Of a DNA stretch of 64,000 nucleotides, positions 8,989-15,950 are shown piece after piece. The DNA comes from Hoeflea algicola (lineage in GTDB: Bacteria; Pseudomonadota; Alphaproteobacteria; Rhizobiales; Rhizobiaceae), in assembly GCF_026619415.1 (NCBI RefSeq), contig NZ_JAOVZR010000001.1, forward strand, positions 1 to 64,000, read 5' to 3'. Position numbers and translations under genes: made by a program. Every line of letters begins with the position of its first letter. Positions within the stretch are counted from its first letter, which is position 1. Under the pieces are notes generated by a model. It did not search any database, was not told where the DNA came from, and saw only the letters and a list, made by a program, of their open reading frames with translations.

Positions 8989-9859
8989 ATTTTGCTGCGA
9001 TTTCACTTCGCGTGACGGCCAGTTGGGATGAGGTGTATCTTCGGAAGCGGTTGGCAACTCTCATTGATCGAACGCGATCGAGGTCCGGTGGGTCGATGAC
9101 GTTATTGACGACCAGATTCTCGGCTCCGTTTTGAGATAGCGCGTTTAGGAAGTCGCACTCGCGCAGACGGTTGTGATAACTGATCCGGTTTTTTCCTATA
9201 AGTGCCCATTGCCACTCCGGGTAGCGAAGAAAATTTACTTTGCTCACCCGTTTGTCAAAGTTATGAAAATGATCATGCAGCCCGATCAAGGCATAAAAGA
9301 TGCCCCCAGACTTAAGGACACGCCGCGCTTCCCGTATCAACGATAGTATTTTTGCTTCCGGCACGTGCTCCAGTACGGCGTAGGAGAAAAAAATATCCAC
9401 TGACGCTGCTGGCAAACCGGTGTTCGCTGCATCACCCGGAGCCGTGTATCTAATTGCATCAGGGTTGGCGGGTGGGAGCCACTGGAGAAGCGTTGCTGAT
9501 GCCTCTTCCATCAGAGTGGGTCGAAGGTGACGGCGATGATCGAATGTGTGGATGTAATTCGCTCCTAATGAGGAAAGAGCAAGCGTCGGCATGGCATCCC
9601 AGCCTGTCCCGACCTCCACTATCGTCGCACCTGATATAGGCTTGATGCGATTTAGGCTCCGAATACAAGCGGTGATTTCGGCTGCGCGCTGTTCTTGTGC
9701 GGTGTGTCCTCGGCGTTTGGCGTTCACCCGTTGGAACTGGTGATTGATGGCTTCACCGTAAGGCAGGCAGGCGAGGCCTGCCTGAACCATGGCCTTTGCC
9801 TGCCACGGCAAATGCGGGGCGGCCCTAGTTGTCTCAATTCCCTGCAAGAACGTCTTCAT
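8969..9859 (-). CDS. SAM-dependent methyltransferase, phage 'moron'
   Basis: A class I methyltransferase of 296 residues. It shows motif I (IVEVGTGWDAMPTLAL, about residues 79-94), a motif-II-like TFDHRRHL, then the post-motif SYAVLEHVPE and LKSGGIFYALI. It lies on the opposite strand in an otherwise rightward tail-to-lysis region and overlaps the end of the tail fibre gene by 20 bases. That layout is typical of accessory prophage genes. The C-terminal part (YPEWQWALIGKNRISYHNRL) recalls enzymes in surface-polysaccharide clusters, so modification of host LPS or capsule is possible but inferred. Confidence 0.78.
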   Translation of the reverse strand: MKTFLQGIETTRAAPHLPWQAKAMVQAGLACLPYGEAINHQFQRVNAKRRGHTAQEQRAAEITACIRSLNRIKPISGATIVEVGTGWDAMPTLALSSLGANYIHTFDHRRHLRPTLMEEASATLLQWLPPANPDAIRYTAPGDAANTGLPAASVDIFFSYAVLEHVPEAKILSLIREARRVLKSGGIFYALIGLHDHFHNFDKRVSKVNFLRYPEWQWALIGKNRISYHNRLRECDFLNALSQNGAENLVVNNVIDPPDLDRVRSMRVANRFRRYTSSQLAVTRSEIAAKFTNRPA

Positions 9860-10082
9860 CTACCCAGCATATCCGACACGGCGCGGACGCGAAACAACCT
9901 TCTCGCGTCATTCCCGCCATCGCAATCTGAAACATAACTGACCGGAAGTACATTCCCATGAAACCCATCGCCAACTGGCGGGGGGCTTCGCCGTGCCTGT
10001 CGGGCGCGGATCAACACATAAAAACATCGACATAAGCAAACACCCAGCAAACGCGCGGCGCTTTGCTGTGCGGAAAGGATAA

Positions 10083-10892
10083 ATGATGGATATCAACATC
10101 CCTACAGGGGCTGCGATCCTACTCGACTTCATCCGAAACACTGAAACCGGAACGGCGGGTTCCGAATCCTACCGCACCATCTACGGTCACAATCAGAAGC
10201 ATCTGAAAAAGCCGATCACCGATATGACGCTGCTTGAAATCCAGCGGGCGCAAATGGGGTGGTCTAAGCGTTTCGGGTCGTCTGCTACCGGTGGATATCA
10301 GTTCATGTACAAGACGCTCGGTGGTCTGATTGAAGAACTGAAAATCTCGGTGAAACTCAAACTTACCGCCGATTTGCAAGACCGTCTAGGGTATCATCTG
10401 CTCAAGCGGCGTGGCTATCTGGCTTACATGGATGGGCGAATTGACGCCGTGGAATTTGCCAAGCGTCTGGCCATGGAATGGGCATCATTCCCGGTCCTGC
10501 AAGACACCAAGGGCGCGCACCGCACAGTCAAGCGCGGGCAGTCCTTTTATGCCGGTGACGGGCTGAATAAGGCTCTGGTTGATCCTGCTGAAATCGAGCG
10601 GGTATTGGCGCGGGTCAAGACTGCCACTAACAAGCGCATTCCTACACCTGCTCCCAAGCCGGACATTGCGCCACCTGCCGATCCCGAGAACCTGGATAAG
10701 CCCATCGCCAAATCCAAGACATTCTGGATGTGGCTTTCAACTGCTATCGGCACGCCGCTTGCTGCCTTTTCCGGCATGGATTGGCGGGTGCAGTTGGCCC
10801 TCGTCGCCGTGATCGTGGGCTTTGCCATTTACGGCATCTATGCGCGGCACCGGCTGGCGAAGATCTACCGCGAGATAAAGGCGGGCTTGTGA
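10083..10892 (+). CDS. Endolysin, lambda R / GH104-like, with C-terminal membrane domain
   Basis: A 269-residue protein. Residues 10-175 match the lambda endolysin pattern: IRNTETG with the probable catalytic Glu near residue 21, YRTIYGH, SSATGGYQFMYKTLG, and a late MEWASFP motif. The family cleaves the glycan backbone of peptidoglycan. After a proline-rich linker (about 200-220) come two hydrophobic stretches, roughly 225-240 and 245-262, ending in a basic tail. A C-terminal membrane anchor is unusual and may give holin-like or membrane-tethered behaviour. A GGAAAGGA ribosome binding site precedes the start. The stop overlaps the next gene (TGATG). Confidence 0.83.
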   Translation: MMDINIPTGAAILLDFIRNTETGTAGSESYRTIYGHNQKHLKKPITDMTLLEIQRAQMGWSKRFGSSATGGYQFMYKTLGGLIEELKISVKLKLTADLQDRLGYHLLKRRGYLAYMDGRIDAVEFAKRLAMEWASFPVLQDTKGAHRTVKRGQSFYAGDGLNKALVDPAEIERVLARVKTATNKRIPTPAPKPDIAPPADPENLDKPIAKSKTFWMWLSTAIGTPLAAFSGMDWRVQLALVAVIVGFAIYGIYARHRLAKIYREIKAGL

Positions 10893-11182
10893 TGGGCTGG
10901 TCTGACCTTATCCCCGTCGTATCGACTGCAAAGCTTATAGGGGCTGCGGTGGCGGGGGCTTTCCTCGCTACATCGCTGACCTTCACCTACACGACGCTTT
11001 TCACTGTCCCTGCGGCAAAGCATGAAGCGGCAAAGATTGCCACCGCCGAAATGCTCACAAAATTCCATGAGGTTTCCAATGAACTTGCATCTGATGCGGA
11101 GAAATTCCGTGCCAATCGTATTGCTTGCCGTGCTGCTGGCCGGATGTTCGACTTTGAGACCGGCAACTGCGGACAAGACTGA
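10892..11182 (+). CDS. Probable inner-membrane spanin (Rz-like)
   Basis: ATG 10892 overlaps the endolysin stop as TGATG, so the longer upstream frame is ignored. The 96-residue product has one N-terminal membrane segment (about 12-36) followed by a charged helical periplasmic stretch, the layout of i-spanins. A lipoprotein gene starts inside it in another frame, as in lambda Rz/Rz1. Spanin pairs fuse inner and outer membranes as the last step of lysis. Sequence identity to Rz was not seen; the call rests on topology and gene arrangement. Confidence 0.7.
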   Translation: MGWSDLIPVVSTAKLIGAAVAGAFLATSLTFTYTTLFTVPAAKHEAAKIATAEMLTKFHEVSNELASDAEKFRANRIACRAAGRMFDFETGNCGQD

Positions 11183-11336
11183 TATCCGCAAGACCATCCG
11201 CCCTATTGTCGGCACTACGCTAATAGGGGTCAAGGGGGCCACTCCAGTCGATCAAGACAAGATAGACGACACCGCTGCGGGATTGTGCGGCGCGGGCGTC
11301 TGGACCCCCTCTGAGTGCTCAAGACACGCCAAATAA
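11079..11336 (+). CDS. Probable outer-membrane lipoprotein spanin (Rz1-like)
   Basis: The start ATG 11079 is chosen because GAGG lies seven bases upstream. The 85-residue product has a basic N-terminus, a hydrophobic core and a lipobox LLAGC with lipidated Cys at residue 23. The gene overlaps the i-spanin gene by 104 bases in a different frame, the classic spanin layout. The mature part is about 63 residues, ends with two cysteines (GLCGAGVWTPSEC), and is not proline-rich as in lambda Rz1. Confidence 0.72.
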   Translation: MNLHLMRRNSVPIVLLAVLLAGCSTLRPATADKTDIRKTIRPIVGTTLIGVKGATPVDQDKIDDTAAGLCGAGVWTPSECSRHAK

Positions 11337-11402
11337 CAAGCGGGCCGACCTGAGATGCGACCTCGGGCCGACCCTGACCACAACGACCACAAGGGGGCCG
11401 TA

Positions 11403-11483
11403 ATGGCTGAGAATATATCTACCGGGCGAGGGGTAAAGCGTTCGTTACCGCCGCGCCGGCCGGAGTCAGGGGGAATCCGATGA
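11403..11483 (+). CDS. Possible 26-residue leader ORF
   Basis: ATG 11403 follows AAGGGGG and encodes 26 residues, rich in Arg and Pro, ending in an ATGA overlap with the start at 11480. It could be a coupling peptide for the next gene. There is no similarity evidence, so it is listed only because both ribosome binding site and stop-start overlap are present. Confidence 0.3.
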   Translation: MAENISTGRGVKRSLPPRRPESGGIR

Positions 11484-11818
11484 CGGTTATCGAATTGCAA
11501 TGGCTGGTGGGCATCTCTGCCACCGTGGTTTTGTCATTGGCCGGTTTGGTGATCGGATCGTTCCGGGTCATCGCCGCCAGGCTTGAAAAGGAAACGGACA
11601 AATTGAGCACCGCGATAGCGAAAGGGAACGAAAAGCTGGCCCACGCCATGAAGATGGAAGGCGATCGGCTGCACGACCGGCTCAACCGGGTAAGAGACGA
11701 ATATGTGCCGCGCCGGGAAATGGACGACCACATGAATCGCATCGACAAGACCCTGGACGAGATCAAGGCGGATCAGAAGAGCATCATCACCCTGCTTACT
11801 GGCCGCGCCTCTCCATAA
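11480..11818 (+). CDS. Small phage membrane protein with coiled coil
   Basis: A 112-residue protein with one N-terminal membrane helix (about 8-30, LVGISATVVLSLAGLVIGSF) and a long charged helical region with heptad-like spacing (about 33-105). It lies at the end of the lysis region just before a strong terminator. Proteins of this shape are frequent beside phage lysis genes. Holin or lysis-accessory function is possible, but no specific family was recognised. Confidence 0.68.
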   Translation: MTVIELQWLVGISATVVLSLAGLVIGSFRVIAARLEKETDKLSTAIAKGNEKLAHAMKMEGDRLHDRLNRVRDEYVPRREMDDHMNRIDKTLDEIKADQKSIITLLTGRASP

Positions 11819-11898
11819 CCAATTTGCCGCAATCGTGCGGTGAATACCCGCCGGCGCTCCAACAGCCTCCGGATCGCCGGTCTCAACGTAGTCAAACT

Positions 11899-11932
11899 GC
11901 CCCGTGGCCTTAACCGGCTGCGGGGCTTTTTT
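11899..11932 (+). terminator. Rho-independent terminator after lysis genes
   Basis: An 11-bp stem beginning GCCCCG and closing with CGGGGC (two G-T pairs inside), loop TTAACC, followed directly by six T residues. It lies 80 bases after the coiled-coil gene and separates the rightward late operon from the convergent leftward small-gene operon. Confidence 0.85.
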
Positions 11933-11964
11933 GTGCGTTGGGGGAGGCTCCTTCGATGATGGGG

Positions 11965-12111
11965 TTAATTTTCAACAGACTGAGCGAGCTTGATTGCCTT
12001 GTCTATTGGTTCGACCACAGCGCGCCCAAGCAATCCACCTTCCGTCTCGATTTTCATAAGCTCGTCTTTCATCGCTGCAATGACACGCTTCAATTTTTCG
12101 GCCTCTGTCAT
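11965..12111 (-). CDS. Phage hypothetical protein, 48 residues
   Basis: Read on the minus strand from ATG 12111, preceded by AAGGAGTTCCCG, an excellent ribosome binding site. The product begins MTEAEKLKRVIAAMKDELMK and is a charged helical peptide of 48 residues. It is the last gene of the leftward operon. No known domain was recognised; the function is unknown. Confidence 0.65.
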   Translation of the reverse strand: MTEAEKLKRVIAAMKDELMKIETEGGLLGRAVVEPIDKAIKLAQSVEN

Positions 12112-12126
12112 CGGGAACTCCTTCGA

Positions 12127-12303
12127 TTATTTCTCAATTTCAACATCGCGGCCCTCAAGGTACGCGAGAAGCTTGATTGACAATTCGCGCTCGTCATAGT
12201 CGGCCAGCACCAACAAGCCGCCAGCGGAGAGCCTGCACATGCGGCGGATTATACCGGCCATGCCTTCAATCCGTTGCTCTCGCTTCACATCAGTCAAAAG
12301 CAC
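12127..12303 (-). CDS. Phage hypothetical protein, 58 residues, GTG start
   Basis: A longer open frame runs to 12474, but GTG 12303 is preferred. AGGAG lies six bases before it, and the start falls just inside the end of the upstream gene, as usual for coupled genes. The product has a helical LSAGGLLVLADYDERELSIK segment. The function is unknown. Confidence 0.55.
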   Translation of the reverse strand: MLLTDVKREQRIEGMAGIIRRMCRLSAGGLLVLADYDERELSIKLLAYLEGRDVEIEK

Positions 12304-12523
12304 TGGCCGCTCCTGTTTTGCTGTTGAAACGTCGCACCACGGCGGGGCGATAAGTGAAATCAATCTCAACAGTGTCGTCATGCTCTGGTGAGACAACCTC
12401 GGCAAATCTGAACTTTTCAACCGGCCTTTTCCTATGGCCTCGGCAGCGAGCCCATTGGACGATATAGGTGTCACACCACGACGCTAGGGGGCGGGGTATT
12501 CGTCCATTAGCAACATGGCTCAT
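12290..12523 (-). CDS. Phage hypothetical protein, 77 residues
   Basis: Start ATG 12523 follows AGGAGGC closely; the spacing is short, so the exact start is uncertain. The product contains ASWCDTYIVQWARCRGHRK and a basic middle part. It overlaps the downstream gene by 14 bases. No family was recognised. It belongs to the leftward operon of very small genes. Confidence 0.5.
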   Translation of the reverse strand: MSHVANGRIPRPLASWCDTYIVQWARCRGHRKRPVEKFRFAEVVSPEHDDTVEIDFTYRPAVVRRFNSKTGAASAFD

Positions 12524-12542
12524 GCCTCCTGTTATTTGCGGT

Positions 12543-12845
12543 TTAATCGTAGCCCCATGATTGGGCGATGGCGCGGAACTGTTCATAGCCAACATGACCA
12601 GGACGGCCGCTCAATTGGCTGATCGGTGTGCCAAGACGGTGGCCGATATCACGCTCCGCGTACCACGCCCATTCACCCGTGGCAGGGAAGCCGTTGTTGG
12701 CGAGGTGATACCAGTATCCATCTTCGCGCAATTCGAACTCGGCAACGTCGCCAATGATTGATTTTGCATCCGGATTGAACCGTTGCGGGTCGTGCACAAA
12801 GACGCTTTCGCCAAGGCGGTATTCAGCAGTTTTTGGATCAGACAT
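12543..12845 (-). CDS. Phage hypothetical protein, 100 residues
   Basis: ATG 12845 is preceded by AGGAGTTTGCC. The product reads MSDPKTAEYRLGESVFVHDP at its N-terminus and contains several Trp/Tyr/Gly residues (EDGYWYHLANNGFPATGEWA), suggesting a small folded beta-rich domain. No family was recognised. It is part of the leftward early-type operon. Confidence 0.68.
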   Translation of the reverse strand: MSDPKTAEYRLGESVFVHDPQRFNPDAKSIIGDVAEFELREDGYWYHLANNGFPATGEWAWYAERDIGHRLGTPISQLSGRPGHVGYEQFRAIAQSWGYD

Positions 12846-12857
12846 GGCAAACTCCTG

Positions 12858-13064
12858 TTATTTGGGGTTGTTTTCAATCTCGATTGTCAGATCCAGAAGC
12901 CGCCTGAATTGTTCTTTTGTCGGTCGAGTGTTCAACGTCACCCTTATGGGTAGCGGCCCCTCGTCGTCGGTCATCAGAGATGTTCCAAGCGCCAACCACT
13001 CAGCTTCGCTCTTAGCTTTGAGCCGGTCGTTCTCTGCTCTGAGTTCACATGCTTGGCAGGCCAT
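12858..13064 (-). CDS. Phage hypothetical protein, 68 residues
   Basis: ATG 13064 follows AGGAGTTTCCG. The N-terminus MACQACELRAENDRLKAKSE has a CxxC pair and then a coiled-coil-like helix. The C-terminal part is amphipathic helix (PTKEQFRRLLDLTIEIENN). It could be a small metal-binding or dimeric regulator; that is inference only. Confidence 0.65.
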   Translation of the reverse strand: MACQACELRAENDRLKAKSEAEWLALGTSLMTDDEGPLPIRVTLNTRPTKEQFRRLLDLTIEIENNPK

Positions 13065-13076
13065 CGGAAACTCCTG

Positions 13077-13391
13077 TTATTTTGACTTCTTTGCCGCGCG
13101 CCGCTTCTTACCGATGAACCGGTAATTCAGCTGGTCGCGGGTGAACTCCTGGCCGGTCCGCTCGTTGATGCGGGCCAGCACGTGCGATTTAGTCAGTGCC
13201 GGATCGAGCCATAGGCCGCGTGCCCACTTCTCGTCCTTCTCTGTCATTGTGCCGCGCGGCTTGCGACCACGGGTGCCGATAACCTTTTCAGCAACCTCGA
13301 CCTTTCCGCCGCGGCTTTCGATTTCCTTGCGGATCTGCGCGGCCTTCGCGCCGGGGCCAAAATCACCGATTTGCAGCACCACGACAGTCAC
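13077..13391 (-). CDS. Phage hypothetical basic protein, GTG start
   Basis: GTG 13391 overlaps the upstream stop (GTGA), so the two genes are coupled. The 104-residue product has a possible nucleotide- or DNA-binding N-terminal half and a strongly basic C-terminus (FIGKKRRAAKKSK). The segment TKSHVLARINERTGQEFTRD could form a helix-turn-helix-like unit, but this was not verified. A regulatory or DNA-packing role is a guess. Confidence 0.62.
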   Translation of the reverse strand: MTVVVLQIGDFGPGAKAAQIRKEIESRGGKVEVAEKVIGTRGRKPRGTMTEKDEKWARGLWLDPALTKSHVLARINERTGQEFTRDQLNYRFIGKKRRAAKKSK

Positions 13392-13540
13392 CCCGATCGC
13401 ACGGCGGCGAGCAGTGCGCGCAGTTCCTCACGCTCTGTCGCTGCGTTGTCGATGAAGGCCCGCCCCTGAGGAATGTCGAATTCCTTGAAGTCGCGGTCGC
13501 TTCGCTTGAAGCCGTAGGCAATTTTGTCATCAAAGGTCAT
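13388..13540 (-). CDS. Phage hypothetical protein, 50 residues, first gene of leftward operon
   Basis: ATG 13540 follows AAAGG. The frame encodes 50 residues, beginning MTFDDKIAYGFKRSDRDFKE and ending in a GTGA overlap with the next gene. The coupling and the ribosome binding site argue that it is real. No function was recognised. Its promoter should lie in the control region to its right. Confidence 0.55.
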   Translation of the reverse strand: MTFDDKIAYGFKRSDRDFKEFDIPQGRAFIDNAATEREELRALLAAVRSG

Positions 13541-13698
13541 GGCCTTTCATACGCTATTTGCACACGGTTTCACAATATCTCTGATTTGTCCACATAAATG
13601 AACTTTATGCACTATATATGTGTGCAAAAATGCTTGCATATGTGAAAAATTGCGAGCACATTGTGGACAGATTGAAAATCACGCAAGGGACCAAACTG
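13541..13698. promoter_or_regulatory. Divergent control region of two phage operons
   Basis: This AT-rich gap separates the leftward small-gene operon from the rightward one. It holds a 17-bp palindrome CATAAA-TGAAC-TTTATG (13593-13609). It also holds a wider inverted pair TTTGCACAC (13557-13565) and GTGTGCAAA (13620-13628), symmetric around nearly the same centre. This looks like a repressor operator array. Promoter boxes could not be fixed by eye. Confidence 0.5.
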
Positions 13699-13908
13699 AT
13701 GGCTGATGCAAAAGAAAAACTGAAAGATCGGGTGCTGAAATTTCAAATGCTTGAACTGCCCGGTCAGCCCATGATGATGCACATGGGCACATCGTATTTG
13801 GTGCAAGACCTTTGGCGTGAAGTGCAGAGCCTCCGGGCGGCGCTCTCTATGACCAGATCCGGCACCGATACCGATGAAGCGATGCGCTCGCAAAACTGCG
13901 AAATCTAA
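13699..13908 (+). CDS. Phage hypothetical protein, 69 residues
   Basis: ATG 13699 is chosen because AAGGGA lies upstream at good spacing; the open frame itself extends back to 13618. The product starts MADAKEKLKDRVLKFQMLEL, is mostly helical and carries a methionine-rich stretch (QPMMMHMGTSYL). The function is unknown. It is the first gene of the short rightward operon facing attR. Confidence 0.5.
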   Translation: MADAKEKLKDRVLKFQMLELPGQPMMMHMGTSYLVQDLWREVQSLRAALSMTRSGTDTDEAMRSQNCEI

Positions 13909-13918
13909 AGGAAGTCAG

Positions 13919-14338
13919 ATGCCATACAGCCACCCAAAGGAAAGCGCTCACGCGCAGGACGCTCGAGAAACCAAAGAGCGCACGCTCGGACTTGAGAGCC
14001 AGTCCCTGCTTCGGGTTGGCTACCGGCCCGACGCAACAACGGAAATCGAACGAATGGCCACCGCATTGCAAGACATATCCGCCGAGCGCCAGCGCCAAAT
14101 GAATGTTGAAGGCTGGACGCCCGAACATGACGACACGCATAGCGACGGCGAGATGGCGCGAGCGGCTGCATGTTACGCGCATAACCCCGGCAAGATGGGG
14201 CGGGCTTCTCCGGTCGCGTGGCCCTGGTCGCGGGCTTGGTGGAAGCCAACAAATGCTCGCCGCGATTTGGTCAAAGCCGGAGCTCTGATCGTCGCTGAAA
14301 TCGAACGGCTGGACCGCCTCGAAAGCTCCGACACATAA
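13919..14338 (+). CDS. Conserved phage hypothetical protein
   Basis: ATG 13919 follows AAAGGAAG. The 139-residue product has the widespread phage motif ISAERQRQMNVEGWTPEHDD followed by THSDGEMARAAACYA (about 54-88), seen in many prophage early-region proteins of unknown function. A C-terminal helical part follows. It is the last gene before attR and is followed by a strong hairpin. Confidence 0.7.
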   Translation: MPYSHPKESAHAQDARETKERTLGLESQSLLRVGYRPDATTEIERMATALQDISAERQRQMNVEGWTPEHDDTHSDGEMARAAACYAHNPGKMGRASPVAWPWSRAWWKPTNARRDLVKAGALIVAEIERLDRLESSDT

Positions 14339-14340
14339 GG

Positions 14341-14363
14341 GAGGCCGGGGAACACCCGGCCTC
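14341..14363 (+). terminator. Hairpin after last prophage gene
   Basis: A perfect 9-bp stem GAGGCCGGG/CCCGGCCTC with loop GAACA lies three bases after the stop codon. There is no T-tract, so it may be a Rho-independent terminator of weak type or an RNA-stabilising hairpin. Confidence 0.5.
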
Positions 14364-14469
14364 TACCTGCGGACCGATACCGGACCGTTTCACCTGAACA
14401 GACGTGAACATACTGAGTTCAAACCCGTCGAGCTCGACTGATTTCATTGAGTTTTTGCGAAGCCTACCC

Positions 14470-14516
14470 CGTTCGGGACGACGGGGTCGGAGGTTCGAAT
14501 CCTCTCACTCCGACCA
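14470..14516 (+). other. Prophage attR: 3' half of tRNA-Pro(CGG)
   Basis: The sequence reads as the 3' part of a tRNA: anticodon loop TTCGGGA (14472-14478, anticodon CGG), 3' anticodon stem CGACG, variable loop GGGTC, T-stem GGAGG, T-loop TTCGAAT, T-stem CCTCT, acceptor CACTCCG, discriminator A and CCA. The 5' anticodon stem does not pair beyond CG, and no 5' acceptor CGGAGTG precedes it, so this is a remnant, not a gene. This fits crossover in or next to the anticodon loop, with the intact tRNA at the left end outside the window. Confidence 0.8.
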
Positions 14517-14670
14517 GTCTTTTCCCTGATATTATTGATGAATCCTGCTTTTGGCGGCCGTCAGCATGCCGCTGTTGCATCGGCTGATATCTGCCAGGTC
14601 GGATCGACCTTTTGGAGCATTCTGCGGCGCATCAATCCAATGTTGCCCCTTGCTGAAACGGCACCGTGCA

Positions 14671-15600
14671 TCAGTCGCTGTTTGAAAACTCGGGCAAGAA
14701 ATCCTCGCGCGCGGCGGCCACCTGATCGGCGATGAAGCTCATGACAGTGCGCACCCGCACCGAGTCGCGCAAATCCTGATGCGCCACCAGCCACAGCGTG
14801 CGGCGGATCTCGAACAGGGCGGGGTGAATGGGAATCAGCCTTGGCGAGTGGCGGGCTATGAAATCGGGCAGAAAGGCCAGTCCTTTGCCGGTATCGGCAG
14901 TTCTGAGCTGGGCAAACAGATTGGTGCTCGACAGCCGTGGCGCAAGATCACCGACAACAGAGGAGAGATAATCGAGTTCCGGCGTGTAGATCAGATCCGG
15001 AATGTAGCCGACCAGCAGATGTGCGGCGAGATCTTCCGTGCAGGTGATTGGTGGCGCGTTGTCCAGATAATCGGCCGTCGCGTAGAGATGCAGCGTGTAG
15101 TCGGTCAGCTTGCGCGAGAAAAGACGGCCCTTTTCAGGCCGTGAGAGAACAATGGCAATGTCGGCCTCGCGCTTGGAAAGGCTGAAAAGCCGCGGCGTAG
15201 CTACCAGCTGGATGTGAAGCTCCGGATTGGCCAGTGTGAGTTCCGTCAGGCGCGGCATCAGAAAATAGGAGCCGAACCCGTCGGGCGTTCCGATTCTTAC
15301 CGAGCCGCTGAGAGTGAAAAGCTCACCGGCGATGTCGTCATGGATCTTGGCGGCCTCCATTTCCATGCGTTCGGCATGGCGAAGCAGCTTTTCGCCGGTA
15401 TCCGACAAGGCGTAGCCGCGCGGCGACCGCTCAAACAGCTTGGCCTTTAGTCGTAGTTCAAGCGAAGCCACCCGGCGACTGACAGTGGCATGGTCCGTGC
15501 CCATGGTGCGGGCGGCAGCCGTCAATCGCCCGGTTCGGGCGACTGCGAGAAAGTATCGCAGGTCATTCCAGTCAAAGGTCATCGGTGTGGGCATGGGCAT
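14671..15600 (-). CDS. LysR-family transcriptional regulator
   Basis: About 309 residues from the most likely starts (several ATGs lie at 15582-15600). The N-terminus has the LysR helix-turn-helix: DLRYFLAVARTGRLTAAART, then ATVSRRVASLELRLKAKLFE. The rest is the periplasmic-binding-protein-like effector domain. It is the first chromosomal gene right of the prophage and points away from the liv transporter genes, so it may regulate them from the shared gap; target and effector are unknown. Confidence 0.88.
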   Translation of the reverse strand: MPMPTPMTFDWNDLRYFLAVARTGRLTAAARTMGTDHATVSRRVASLELRLKAKLFERSPRGYALSDTGEKLLRHAERMEMEAAKIHDDIAGELFTLSGSVRIGTPDGFGSYFLMPRLTELTLANPELHIQLVATPRLFSLSKREADIAIVLSRPEKGRLFSRKLTDYTLHLYATADYLDNAPPITCTEDLAAHLLVGYIPDLIYTPELDYLSSVVGDLAPRLSSTNLFAQLRTADTGKGLAFLPDFIARHSPRLIPIHPALFEIRRTLWLVAHQDLRDSVRVRTVMSFIADQVAAAREDFLPEFSNSD

Positions 15601-15950
15601 ATTCGCACATTGGTTCTGCAAATCGTGGCATATGCTCGCGCAAATTACCACCTATTCTCATGGTTGATCAGGGTCGTATGCGCATGATTACATCATCAGG
15701 CGCAAAAATGCCGTTCGCCGGCTATGGCCCTGTCGGACTTGCCGTTTGAAATTCAACGTGCGGGTTCTCGTGGGGGGAAGGTCTGTCTCGCAACAAACCG
15801 GGACGGAGGAGGACGAAGATCGCAGTTCTCATGAACGATACCGATCTGCAGTTCGGTCCAGGCCGATGGCCTTTCTATCCCCGAAACGACGGACGTACTG
15901 CGAACATGAGGCGCGGCACCTAGATTTTGATCAACCCGGGAGGATTAAAC
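15601..15950. other. Intergenic gap between LysR gene and liv operon
   Basis: No convincing gene is seen. The gap presumably holds the promoters of the divergent regulator and transporter genes. A GGGAGGA ribosome binding site for the binding protein starts near 15938. I could not identify a specific LysR box. Confidence 0.5.

Noticed and set aside
9958..10035. 25-codon frame before the endolysin gene
   Set aside because: It has GGAAG upstream but no coupling and no protein-like composition.
14470..14516. Functional tRNA-Pro gene
   Set aside because: Only the 3' part is present; the 5' acceptor, D-arm and 5' anticodon stem are missing.
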